Assembly: GCA_019188255.1 (NCBI GenBank)
Contig: JAETXT010000001.1
Coordinates: 806,001 to 870,000, forward strand
Reading direction: 5' to 3'
From: Verticillium longisporum
Lineage: Eukaryota > Ascomycota > Sordariomycetes > Glomerellales > Plectosphaerellaceae
DNA: 64,000 nt
The position numbers and the translations under genes are program-made. Numbering within the stretch: the stretch's first letter is position 1; each line of letters opens with the position of its first letter. Below the pieces are notes generated by a model. That model saw only the letters and a program-made list of their open reading frames with translations, ran no database searches and was not told the DNA's origin. This document shows positions 1 to 11,773 of this stretch, piece after piece.

Positions 1-735
1 GGAAGCGCCCTCGGTGGCCCTGGCAACGGCGACCTCGGGCAGCACATCGATGGCTGGCCCGTCATCGTTGGCAATGGCGTAATTGTGGCGGTCGGCAACC
101 GTGACTCGGCCTTCCTCGGCAGCATGTTCGTGAGAGTGGTGGTGGTCGTGTTCGCCGTCGCCGTCACCGTGATCGTGGTCATGGTCTCCGTGTCCGTGTC
201 CGTGGTCGTGGCCGTGACCACCAAGCACCAGGAAGCCCACAAGGTTCGACGCGAGACCAATGGAGCCAACAATGAGAATGAGCTGAGGATTTTGAATATC
301 GGGAGGGTCGAAGAATCGGGAAATGGCCTCGAGGATGATAGACACGCACAGCGCGATCAGGAAGACGGCGTTGAAGAAGGCGCCGAGAATCTCGGCGCGC
401 AGCCACTACGTCGTTGGTCAGTCGTTTGGCCCAGCACATGCTCGAGAAGGCGGCAGCACATACACCGTAGGAGTACTTATCAGTGGTTGCCTTGCTTGCG
501 ACAGCCACGGCCCAGAGACCGACGCACAGAGAGATGATGTCGTTGAGCTGGTTCCGATCGGGTCAGTGGCGCCATCTCCGAGGCAGTGGGTTCGCGACAG
601 AGAACTCACCATGTGAAAGGCGTCGGCGAGCAGGGCCAGGGATTTGACGAGCAGTCCGACGGTCAATTCAGTAACGAAGAAGACGATATCAATAGCCAGC
701 ATAATGCTGATGCGCGTCGACTTGGACCACGCCAT
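1..735 (-). CDS. ZRC1: Vacuolar zinc transporter, CDF family (ZRC1/COT1-like), 3' part missing
   Basis: Cation diffusion facilitator that moves Zn2+ (and Co2+) from cytosol into the vacuole in exchange for protons. Three exons are visible: 735-610, 547-464 and 405 to the window edge, with GT-AG introns. The start MAWSKSTRISIMLAIDIVFF is the usual N-terminus of the fungal family and leads straight into TM1. TM2 contains the metal-binding ALLADAFHM motif (H-x-x-x-D type, spread over TM2), followed by LNDIISLCVGLWAVAV and AEILGAFFNAVFLIALCVSI. After TM4 comes a His-rich cytosolic loop of HGHDHGHGHG and HDHHHSHEH type, typical of ZRC1 and absent from mitochondrial MMT carriers. TM5-6 and the C-terminal domain lie before position 1. 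What is seen is the fold and motifs; zinc specificity is inferred from the family. Confidence 0.93.
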
Positions 736-3362
736 GGTGGGCGGTTGTTGTCTGCGGACAGTGGGTGGGGGAATGATTTGGTCGCGTTGGGACGGCGACG
801 GTCGTTTTTGAGCTCGAAGAGCTCCGAATCGTGGGAGGTAGCCAGTCAAAAGAAACAACGAGGCAAAGAAGACAGGCGTGCCGCCTTCAAAAGAAATCAC
901 AGCTTTGACTCTGTGATGGTAAAGAAAGGAAGTAGGGGGATCTTTAGAAAATGACAGAGAAGGTTTGGGGGGTTGCGAGGGGCCAACGACGATAGGACCA
1001 GCATGTTTGGCAGCCGTGACAGGGAGGGCGAGACAGGGCTATGACGCTTGTGCTTTTTTGCCTGCTTACCTCACCTTACCTGCTTCAGATCCTTACGACA
1101 CTCAGGTCACTATTGCCTGAGCAGGTATTTCATTAGAGTTCTCCCTACCATGTCCTGGCCCTCGGATGTCTTGCCGGCCTCGCTGACAGTGGGACTGCAA
1201 CGCTACTGGGCCAATCGGCCGACACAGACGTGCTATTCGAAATGCCGACGCCCTTGAGGCGAGTTGTTCGGCCCCGACAGCTCGGGCGAAGCGAGGCGAG
1301 GCTGTATCAAGGCCTGGCGTGAGAACCCCGAGCTCTCCAACGTGTATACTCATATTTAAGAAGGACTACAGCAATACCCCTTGGTAGATCGCGGTATCAT
1401 CATCTTCTGTTGGCAATCTTCCCACAAGGCCCTTCTGAGACTTTCGAACAGACCGCGCTGGCGACAACAAGATCTTGTCGTCGACCTGACTACACGCATG
1501 AAAGCGTAAAGGGCAGTGGTATCACAGGCTGCTGATGCTGCAACATGCATGCGAATACATCGCCTTCCGGTGCTGGTCCAGGCTGTCCGCCACGAGTACA
1601 GCTTGTGCGACAACGACCGTGATGAGGATGGCCGAAAGTGGACTTGTGTGATTAGGGACCAACCCAGGCAATAGCGCCGTCTGGATCGCACCGACTATTC
1701 CCCTTGAACCACCGCCTTCGTACACCAACAAAGCCTCGGCTGCGCGATGAGATCCATGTACCTCCTGAAAGGAGCTGCGGCAGAGGATGTCGTGTTCGGC
1801 TGCTTGTCATCGAGACTCGCCTACAATATTGAATTCAAATATCCTGTGAACTGCCCCTACCCAGGTGCGACAAGAACACGACGGATTCATTCCGGCCAGC
1901 TTCTGGAGCCCGACCTACTTGGTCTTCGAAAGTTGATCTTTCTGAGCAGATCATAATGAATTCATCAAACGCGTCAGACTTTTGTACTTCCCACAGAAGG
2001 ACGGCAACGCTTGTCTGGGCTTGACTCGATTGGCAATGTTGGCCGAGCTTGGCCTACATTTGCTTCGCTTGAGAGAGATACGAGACCAGAGACAAACCAC
2101 ATGACGCCACGGGCCGATCGCGAGAGCAACATCATGGCGATGAATCATCGGAGATTCATGACCCTAGGCGGAACATAGGCGAAACATGTCCGGCTACTGA
2201 TCGGCCAGAATGAACAGAAGGTCAGACTCACCTGGGCTTGTTCAACACGATTCGGCAGAAAGAAATGCTCTCGCGAGCTCCAAGCTCATCGATGCTCCAA
2301 GCATAACGATCAGCCTCCAATCATGCTCACGTCATTTGCTACGATGAGGGCTATCCTGCCTGAACCTTGATACCTCAAAGACCAAGGCTGAGAAGCAGCG
2401 GCACGTCTTCTAACCATCACCTAGATATCTGAAATCATCTCCTCTTCACAGGTGTATAGAGCTTGAGATACAGGCTCAGGTCAGCTTGATCGGCTTTAAA
2501 GGCTTCAGTCGCAAGGCCTCGCTGGTGTTTCTGCTGGCCTTGAGATACAATTACACCATGAATTAGTTGGCCTTGAAATTGGTTCTCTACTTGTCTTTCT
2601 GGCTCTGCAAGTGCAGCAGCCTCGTATCATGTAGGACGTCGGATTCACACCAGAACACAAGAATACACTGGAGAGGGTAATTCAGTCGAGGCCCTGCTCG
2701 GACGTAGTCATCAACAGGAACAGACGACCACCTTTGGGCGTAGCTCGCTCTGCAAGGAACCCGTTTTGCAATCTTCAGTCTCATGCTTACCACCAGAGCT
2801 TGCATAACTTCCTCCCAAGGTTCGCAACTACTGCTCGGTTGTGGAAGTCCCGGCAGCTGGATATCCGGTGTTGGTTGGGCTGATGGCCCATCAACTACTG
2901 CGAGTGTGACAGCTCGAGACAAGCTGTTGACGGCGCCGCCCTTTGAGCACCACGGTGCTGGACCAACCCTCCTCACCTGCGTACGCCTTGGCAGGCGGCC
3001 CCTTTCCTTGGAGCTTGCCCTTCATCCTCATCGTTACTGCATTTGTATCAGACCTCGTACGGCCTGCTGAGAAAGGGTGCATAGAAGGCTACAGTGAAGG
3101 CTTTCAAACCTCTCCGGCTGTATCCGAACGTATGACACACGAGATATACTCCATGAGGCTTACTTCTGCTCCCGAAGACCGAACACATGCAGCGTCCGCA
3201 TGGTATCGTTTCCGCTCCGCACTTGATCCCCTCATAGAGTTTAATGACTGACGAGGAGCAAAGTATGATGCGGCGACTGTCGTTTCTGTACAAGGGCGTC
3301 AAAAATGCCTCGGGATCTCTCGCTGGTAAAACATTTTTCATTCGCCCGACGTCAACTACGAA
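736..3362. other. Gene-poor interval upstream of the zinc transporter
   Basis: About 2.6 kb. The first few hundred bases must hold the promoter and leader of the leftward zinc transporter gene. The open frames here are short, overlap on both strands and match no family I recognise. I see no repeat, RNA gene or transposon motif. Confidence 0.5.
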
Positions 3363-3786
3363 TCAGCCTCCCGTTTCCGACCGAGATGTCGTTACTTTGA
3401 CCACGTCGAGGGCAATAAGAAAGCCAGTGAAGACAACTATCAACTGTAAATAAAGTCAGTCCATTGAGCCATGAACAAGACTTCGGTACTGGTAGGCAAC
3501 ATACCACGAAAGACACTCCTGCCAAAACAATGATTTCAAACCCTCCAGTCAATGCTTTCCCTCTGATCATGGCATGCTGTAGCCTCCAGGCACGACTTGT
3601 TCCCATGATGACTGTGCACATGGCAAATGCGTAACACAAGGTCGCCAGCGGCCTGCCTACGTTGGTATAGCCGAAGCCCGAGTCGGGATCTTCGAGGACG
3701 AACAGCTGCGCAACCAGGGTGCCGGTCATGGCGGCCATCAGGGCAGTCCTAAGATACGCCAAGAATGTTCTTTCGACGGCTTCACG
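3363..3786 (-). CDS. DUF202 (YidH-like) small membrane protein, 5' end unresolved
   Basis: DUF202 proteins are small three-TM membrane proteins; the domain also occurs in Vtc1-type subunits. The conserved core is clear. It starts with ERTFLAYLRTALMAAMTGT, then AQLFVL, a linker, RPLATLCYAFAMCTVIMGT, and RAWRLQHAMIRGKALTGGFE leading into TM3. A phase-0 intron (3444-3504, donor GTATGT, acceptor TTTACAG) joins GVSFV to LIVVFTGFLIALDVV, and translation ends at 3363. The usual residues before the core (ARDHLANERT-like) are absent: the sequence reads PREAVERT. No in-frame ATG exists upstream of the core, and no convincing 5' exon was found. The gene is therefore either missing a first exon in my model or truncated at the 5' end. 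Function unknown. Confidence 0.62.
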
Positions 3787-6700
3787 TGGCAAACAAAAAC
3801 TTGAGTCAGCTGCTGTCTTCTGGGAGATGATGTGGCGGGGATAAGGGTTGACGGCAAGGAGGCATAAATAAACTCGGATGCCGCCTCCGTGCCGGATTCG
3901 GTCAGCCCGCAAAGTAAGGTGGTTCGAGGCTCCGAATCGCCAGACTTGACACGGTTGAAGGGATTAAGAACGAAGACATATGACAAAAGGTCCGCAAACA
4001 ACAACAAGAGTGATGAAGACACATTTGGTCCAAGCCACGGAGACACAGTTCCGGCGTCAGATATACACCGACAGGGCTAGGTGTGGTTCGGTGAGGGGTG
4101 CGAGTATGGGTGCGGGGAGTGGAGCGCACGCATGGGAAAGTAGACTCTGGCTTTCAGCAGCCATTGTGGTACCCGCTCGCGGAGACAGGTCGAGATGGAC
4201 CATAATCCGGTAAGGTCAGGGTTCTAGAAAGACGCGCACTTGCAGCCGGAACGAGGCAAGTCCACGAGCAGAGCATGCAAGTGCACCGAAGCAGCAACAG
4301 GTTGCAGGTCCGCTTGGAGAAACTTGCGTTGCACCTGTACACGCCCTCCCCCAGCTCCCCATGTGCGTGCGGAATACAACGTCGGCCGTACTGGTAAACG
4401 GAGAGGGTTGCGGATGAGTCTTCCGGAACGATCTGGGGACAGTCGATGCGCTTACCAGGAACAGGGAACAACCGAAACGGATGTCTAGACCTAGAAACGG
4501 TAGGAGACGTCTGCAACATACCTAAATGATCGCGACATTTATCAAAATCGACAACACAGCTGACGTGCTGAGACCAGAACTGTTTGAGAGAAAAGGGCTC
4601 GGTGTGAGGATCTGAAGTCGTGGCTCTCAGGTTGGCTGTTGCTTGAGATGAATGTGAGCCTGGTCGAATCTAAAAACCAGTCAGTCCGGTGATGAAAGTT
4701 GGGGTAGAGGAGCGTAGCAACTACCCACGAACCTCTGAGAGCTCGTAGAACTCGTGATTCCGCCTGGCAGCCATATTCTGAAATGAAGGTCGGCTTGTGG
4801 TCAAAAAAGAGCCGACCAAGGTCGTATTCAGGTGGTGAGACCTCGGAGAATAAAATAAGAATGCAGTCGGAGGATGCGCCGCGGTGGCAAAGCGCGCTCG
4901 CTCTGCAGGGTGCTTGTCGAACCTCTGCTCGGACAATTCTACCACTTCTGTAGGGCAGCCGGTAATTCGAGTCCTTTCTCCGCCAGGGCGACGGGGTCTG
5001 CGGGCCTGGTCTAGGAGATGTGCTCTTTCGAGCCCCTAAACAGGCGGATATCGTCTCTCAACGCACGTGTTAATTAATGATGGCGTTGGGATGAAGTTGG
5101 GATTAAGACGTAGATGGGTGGCTTGATCGGAAGCAGGACCGAAGACACGACTGAGAGGGTTTCTTTTTGAGCAATGTTGGACGCAAATGTACGACTGGTC
5201 GTGAAACTGAGATTGCAAGCATCGGCGAGACTACTTGAACTTCATAGACCTATTTTAAGAGGTCGGCGATGATTGTTTTCTCGGTGTCTGAATTAACGCC
5301 CTAATCCTCGGGATTTGATACTCAATGAGAGATAGGGTACGCGGCGGAATGCAATACGTTGTACCGTGCAAAGCGGTGAATACACTGTCGGCTGGGGCGG
5401 TGCTTGCTTTGTTGAGTCCCCTGGAACGTAGTGTTTACAGAGAGCTCTGGTGAGACTTGCGGCAGCAAGCGTGAGTTCAACACAGTGTCGAAACTATGAT
5501 GCAACATCAGGCAGGTCGGGAAAGGGCTTCTTTCCTGGCCCTGCCTCAACTTCATTTCTTGTCCCAAGTTGCCTTGACCATGATCCTCAGTCATCTACTC
5601 CGCCTACCTACCTACCTACACTACCTTACCTACTTTATACCCTTGTACAGTATTACCCGCCGACTGTCGCCATCATTGTCGCGGGCCTTCTTGACAGAGC
5701 TGGACCGACCTGCACACGGTATCAAAGCCGTGACTGGGTTGTGGGCGATGCGACGTTGACTTGCATCCCGAGCCGATATTTGGCCGGAAAGCAACCATGT
5801 AATGCCCGCCTCCTTTCCTGGCCTGGCGGCTTTCTGCAGCAAGACTTCATCCAATCTTTTCGGCTCGATCCGAAAATCATCGATGGGAACGCGGCGGCTT
5901 CTTTACCAAATCAGGACGCGGCTGCTTGAGGCAGCGTGCCTGACCGGACAGCGTTGATAACGACAATTGGAGCCCCAGTGGCCTAGTCGAACTGCCCCGA
6001 GTGGTCCTCTTTGCGAGCGAGACGGCGAGCCCGAAGCGGATACACATGTCGGGCCGGACGCCCTCGACCGAGCACGACATAGCAAGCCGACCGTCCATCC
6101 GTCGTGGGTCATTTCCCATGACGCCGAATGCTTCCCAGAGGTATGACACCAACCCACGCAAATTCCCCGTGCCGCGTACCATAGCCCGCGACATGGTTCT
6201 CGTCCTAGCGAGACTCGGCGCCGCGCAAGTCGGGCGGCGGACCATTGCGGACCGATGTCCGCCAGTCCAAAGAAAAAAGAAAAAAAGTTCCGCCTGGGTC
6301 TCGCGAGATCGGCCGCACTAGGATCAGGTTCAACTGACATTGATGTGTCCCACGACAGGCGATCACTGCCTCCTCTGCCACCAGAGCCATGCTAGCGGGC
6401 ATGAGAGTAACGGCATGCCACCGTCATGCTTTTGATCGAGACACAGCATGTCAAAATATTGACAGAAACCCGTTCCTCTAGCAGAAAAATTGATACTCAA
6501 TCCTCGGCATGAGGATACTCCGCGATTTTGCCAATTGGATGCCTGGCTCCTATCGCAAGAAGACAAAACATCCCTGCGGTCTCCCAGAGCCTGGCGTGCA
6601 TCGTATCTATCTCCCATCCAGCGATGCACACGCCACCCCCAAGGTCCCGGCCTACGCGAATCGAGCTCTTCCAGCCAATCCGGCGTCTCCGTTTCAAGGC

Positions 6701-8873
6701 TTCCGGCCCGGCGGCCCGCGCCTGGGAGGCTTGCCCAAGACTCTCAGCACTGAGAACGAAATATCGAGGACCTGTCTCCATATCCAGCAGCCAATTGTCC
6801 CAGCTTCGCCCTCCCACCTGAATGTAACTCTCGACAACTGGTGATCGTGTCATTTGAACATGCACCGGCGTTCTGTTTACAGAAGAAGATGGCCAACGTC
6901 TGCCTTGCACAAAATGGGCCTTATTTGCCAGGCAAACCTTGATAGTCATATCTCTTGGCCCCTGGGGCGGACAAGCTCGTGTCTTTGGGGACCTGTCAGA
7001 TGGTGAGGCCCCAATTTTGTGGTCTCTTAATCAGCTTGACGCAAGACGTGGCAATCATTGAGATTGTAATGATATTGGAGGTCCAGCCTCGGAAGGCTTC
7101 TCAGTTGCTGGTCTCCCTTCCCCCAAAACGTCCCAGATCTGATTTTGGTCAGGCCTTTCGGAAGTGGCGGAGAAGATCGGTGACAACGACTTGGGTCGCA
7201 ACGCTTGCTTGGTGCCTCTGTTGCAAGGTGCTTCGCAATCAAGATCTCAGCTCGAGCTGACACTGCTGCACAGGTTCGGGGATTGACATGCTTCTTATGA
7301 GCTGTCCACATCAAATGCTGTCCGTCCTCGGCCAAGGTCCGATGGGGAAGATGTGGTTGTTGCCGACGGTCCCAGCCTCCGGGTCCCTCGCCACGCGGCG
7401 AGTCTATCCGTGCGATCGACAAGGGCGAGGGACCCTTGCCTTTGGAAAGGTGCGGGGATGACTGATGAGATCTTGGTTCTCCCCCAATTCTCATGCTTCT
7501 CCAAATCTCCAGATTCACTTCTTTGGTCGAGAGTGCGTCGCGTCCGTTGGAAGGGCTGCTTTGCGTATGCATTGTTGCTGGCGACACATATTCAAACTAT
7601 CGAGCCATTGAGTTATGCGAAAGAAACCTCGGCGGCCAGGATCGTCCCAGCGCCCTCAAATTCTGCAGATGGACGACTGCACAGGAAAGATTTGTGACGC
7701 CGGAGAAGCCTCCTCATTCTGGACTACCCTGGCTTTTACCACCACCTTTTTGCCCTGCTGCTGCTCTACCCGTGCCGCGCCGCTGCGTAGCGCTGCTAGA
7801 AGCAGCATACGCCAACCGACGCAGGACCTTTTATGAACACACCCTGCCGTGAATGGCATACAGGGTATCAAACGCTAGCGCAAACGGTAACAGTCCCCCA
7901 CCGACTAAATTGCTCGCCAACAAATATGCCAGTGTCAGCGCCAATTGCTCATGCAACACCGCGAGGCCTGGCGCCCCTGAGAACACCGCTCACCCGGACC
8001 GTTCCTACCGGCCTGCACATACGGCGAGATTCGCGGTAATACAGTTCGAAAATGGCACGTTTGAAGTCTAGTGACCGGCCAACGATTCTCCACTTTGGAC
8101 GTCCATGGTTCCTAGTAGGCTTGGCTACGTACACGACCTTAGCACACCCTAGGTTGGGGATCCTCTCATCCTCGTTGGCCGCTCCCTTATTGTCTATGAC
8201 TTGCTTCCGTTTTCCGCCCAGGGCGTGATGACCACCCGCAGGGGGTAGACTCTACCCCCAAAGATGTCGGAAGCGAAGGCTACGGGTAGGTTGCCTGTCC
8301 GTCTGGATCGAGGAGGATGTTCGTCATCCGTCTCATGTTTCGTTCACCAGTACGCCAAGGCTCAAACCGTAATCCTCCACACTCTCTTGTTCTCGCTCAG
8401 TTATTGATGGCGAGCCCCGGCAGACGTGCTGACCCCCTGTCACTGCCTACCGTCCTTCCTTCTCATATAAGACTTCTCGAGTCCGTCACCGTCTGTGCCG
8501 TTGACCTACCTTGCCCTACATTTCCTGTTCTGCCTCGTCGTGTATTGGATCTGGGCACTCGCTGAACGGTGATCTTTTTTATCAAGAACACTGAAGGCCC
8601 AAGACACTTCTCATCTTCATCGACCCTCTTTTTGCATCGACGCTACTTCTTCTGCACTTGTACACTTGACAATCTGACTTGTCCTCACTGCCGTGAGGCC
8701 CGAAGTGGAAGCCCAGCTCTGAACCACTTTCGAATGCCACCGCACCGATATCCCGCGTCTTAGTTGGATCCATCGTGAGCAACATAGTTTGACCATTGAC
8801 AATGAGCGGTACAGGAACCAAGACCAAGGCTGCCGCGTCAACGAGAAGCTTATTGTGACTATTAGATACTGAA
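3787..8873. other. Long gene-poor interval before the GH3 gene
   Basis: Five kilobases without a gene I can support. The longest open frames (minus strand around 5903-6340, 6497-6949 and 7027-7587) lack recognisable domains and compete with equally long frames on the other strand, so they look like chance ORFs. No terminal repeats or reverse transcriptase/transposase motifs were seen. The last few hundred bases (CT-rich, with a weak TATAA at 8466-8470, about 400 bp before the ATG) are the likely promoter and leader of the GH3 gene. Confidence 0.5.
5604..5636. repeat. TACC-type short tandem tract
   Basis: Repeated TACC/TACCT units (CCTACCTACCTAC then ACTACCTTACCTAC). Similar pyrimidine-rich tracts recur near 13.75-13.81 kb and 18.71 kb in this window, always outside genes. 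No function is evident. Confidence 0.6.
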
Positions 8874-11773
8874 ATGACCAACTCAACGCCCAATACGGAG
8901 TTCTCTCCCCCATGCAGTCCTCAGCAGAAGTTTGAGCAACTCATGAAAGACACAAGAACTTCTGCCAGAAAGAAGCTTGCCCAGCTGACGCTGAAAGAAA
9001 AGGTAGATCATTTCATTTTGGTAGCAGTAACAAGCATGGGAACTAACCATGAACTAGGTCTCACTTCTTACCGCTGCCGACTTCTGGAGGACGAAAGCCA
9101 TTCCTGAGAAGGGTATTCCCGCTGTCAAGACGTCAGATGGTCCTAATGGTGCTCGTGGTGGCATCTTCGTGGGAGGCACTAAGGTATGTCGATTGGTCTA
9201 TAAATCCAACAAATTTGGCTCACAACAACGTAGGCCGCATTATTCCCCTGCGGCGTATCGCTTGCGGCGACATGGAACAAGGACCTACTCTACGAAGTCG
9301 GCCAGCACTTGGCAGATGAAGTAAAAGCAAGATCGGCCAATATCCTCCTGGCCCCGACTGTTTGTATGCATCGGCATCCTCTGGGTGGACGCAACTTCGA
9401 ATCATTCTCCGAAGACCCCCTCCTGACCGGCAAGCTCGCTGCCCAGTACATTCGAGGCCTGCAGGAGAAAGGCGTTGCAGCTACAATCAAGCGTATGTTC
9501 CTCTCCTTGTGTTTTGCAAAGAAGGCGAACTAACTCTAGCTAGACTTCGTAGGCAATGAGCAAGAGACACATCGTCTTACGATAGATTCTCTTATCCAAG
9601 AACGGCCGCTCCGTGAGATCTACCTTCGACCCTTCGAGATTGCTGTCCGCGAGGCCAACCCGTGGGCCCTCATGACGTCGTATAACTTGATCAACGGCAC
9701 TCATGCAGACATGCATGACCACACGTTGAGGACCATTCTGCGAGGGGAATGGGGCTATGATGGGTATGTCAGAGGCCTCACGGGATGTACGGGAGGTAGT
9801 TTTGCTGACGATGTGCAGTGCTGTTGTGTCTGACTGGGGTGGCACCAACTCCACGGTAGAATCCATCCTGGCGGGCTGTGACATCGAGTTCCCATACTCG
9901 CCCAAGTGGCGGTTTGACAAGGTCACACAAGCAATCCAAGACGGCAAAATCTCTGAAGGCGATGTTGACCGCGCCGCCGAGAACGTCTTGACACTGGTGG
10001 AGAGGCTCAAGGGGGATGACATGGCCGAAGAGCAGGCCGAAAGAGAGGACAACCGCGAAGAGACCAGAGCGCTCATCCGCGCTGCTGGCGCTGAAGGTCT
10101 CACTCTTCTCAAGAACGAGGGGGAGTTCTTCCCTTGAACGCCAAAACGACTCGAGTTGCAGTGATAGGCCCGAATGCTAACCGAGCCATCGCTGGCGGTG
10201 GTGGTAGCGCCAGCCTCAACCCGTACTACAACACGATACCCCTGGATAGCATTCGAGCTGCATCCGAAGCCGAGATCACCTTTGCGCAGGGCTGCCACAT
10301 TCACAAGTGGCTCCCTGTTGCTTCACGCTTCTGCAAGGACAAGTCAGGCAAACCAGGTGTAAGCATCGAGTGGTTTGCGGGCGACAGATTTCAGGGCGAC
10401 CCGGTAGTGGTGCAACGAAGAACGAACACGGATTTGTTCCTCTGGGACTCCGCTCCTATTAGCGAAGTCGGCCCCGAGTGGTCTGCCGTGGCGACGACTT
10501 ACCTAACTTCGAATTCCACCGGTACACACACCGTCAGCTTCATGAGCGTTGGACCAGGAAAGCTCTACGTAAATGGGAAGCTCGAAATGGACTTGTGGGA
10601 TTGGACTGAAGAGGGCGAGGCCATGTTTGATGGTTCTGTCGACTACCTCGTCAAGGTCGAAATGGAAGCCGGTAAACCAGTTGAGCTGAGGGTCGAGATG
10701 ACCAACGAACTTCGCCCAATTGCGAAACAGAAACAATTTGGTATCACTCACAAGTACGGAGGATGCCGGATCGGGTTCAAGGAGGAAGACCAGGTCGATT
10801 TCCTGCAAGAAGCAGTTGAGGCTGCCAAGGCTGCTGATGTCGCTGTGGTTATCGTCGGCCTCGATGCTGAATGGGAATCCGAAGGTTATGATCGACAAAC
10901 TATGGATCTGCCGTCTGATGGAAGTCAGGACAGGCTGATAGAGGCTGTCGTCAAAGCTAACCCTCGCACCGTCGTCATCAACCAGTCGGGCACTCCTGTT
11001 ACAATGCCTTGGGTTGATCGAGTCCCTGCTATCATTCAGGGCTGGTACCAAGGACAAGAAGCTGGCAATGCTCTGGCGGACGTGCTTTTCGGCTTCAAGA
11101 ACCCCAGTGGTAAACTTCCAGTGAGTACCTGATTCCAAAAAGCTGATCGGTCGAGTTCAAGCCTAATATGCTGCTAGTCAACCTTCCCAAAGCGCATTCA
11201 GGATGCCCCTGCCTATAACAATTGGCCGGGAGAGAATCTCAAGGTCAACTACGGCGAAGGCTTATACATCGGCTATCACTACTATGAAAGAGCCCTGGTA
11301 GAACCTCTCTTTGCTTTCGGTCACGGGCTGTCCTACACAACGTTTGAGTACGGGCGACCTTCTCTCAACAGTAAGATCCTAACACCGCATAACACCATCG
11401 AGCTCTGCTTTGCGGTCAGCAACATTGGGTCCGTCGCCGGCGCGGAAACGGTGCAAATATATGTACGGGACGACAAGTCAAGGTTACCACGCCCCGAGAA
11501 AGAGCTTGTTGCTTTCGAAAAGGTCTTCTTGGAAGCTGGCGAGACTGTCCACTTACGTATAAACCTCGACAAGCATGCCGTGGGCTACTATGACACCGCG
11601 ATCCCCAGCTGGATTGCGGAAGAGGGGACTTTCAATGTTCTCATTGGCGCTTCATCAGCCGATGTCAAGTATGCCCCGTCCGCTTCACTCCTACTCGGTA
11701 TCACTTTGCTAACGATGAACTCAGATATACCATTCCATTTGAAGTTAAGGAGTCCTTTACATGGATTTTCTGA
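8874..11773 (+). CDS. GH3 beta-glucosidase with PA14 insert; one frameshift in the sequence
   Basis: Retaining beta-glucosidase that releases glucose from cello-oligosaccharides or aryl glucosides. Exons: 8874-9002, 9058-9183, 9234-9492, 9544-9763, 9819-11120, 11178-11668, 11725-11773, all GT-AG. The product would be about 858 aa. The GH3 N-domain shows KTSDGPNGARG, APTVCMHRHPLGGRNFESFS, the KHFVGNEQE motif (His about 172) and VVSDWGG with the nucleophile Asp about 250. The GH3 C-domain begins at RVAVIGPNA. It carries a PA14 insert (about residues 390-560) and ends in a fibronectin-III-like domain. At 10132-10137 the frame breaks: CCT TGA should read CCT TTG AAC, so one T is missing. Everything downstream is intact in the new frame. 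No signal peptide is seen at the N-terminus, so an intracellular enzyme is likely, as for many PA14-type fungal GH3 proteins. Confidence 0.93.

Noticed and set aside
5903..7587. Minus-strand ORFs of 145-186 codons between 5.9 and 7.6 kb
   Set aside because: No domains, no plausible splice structure, and equally long frames on the other strand.
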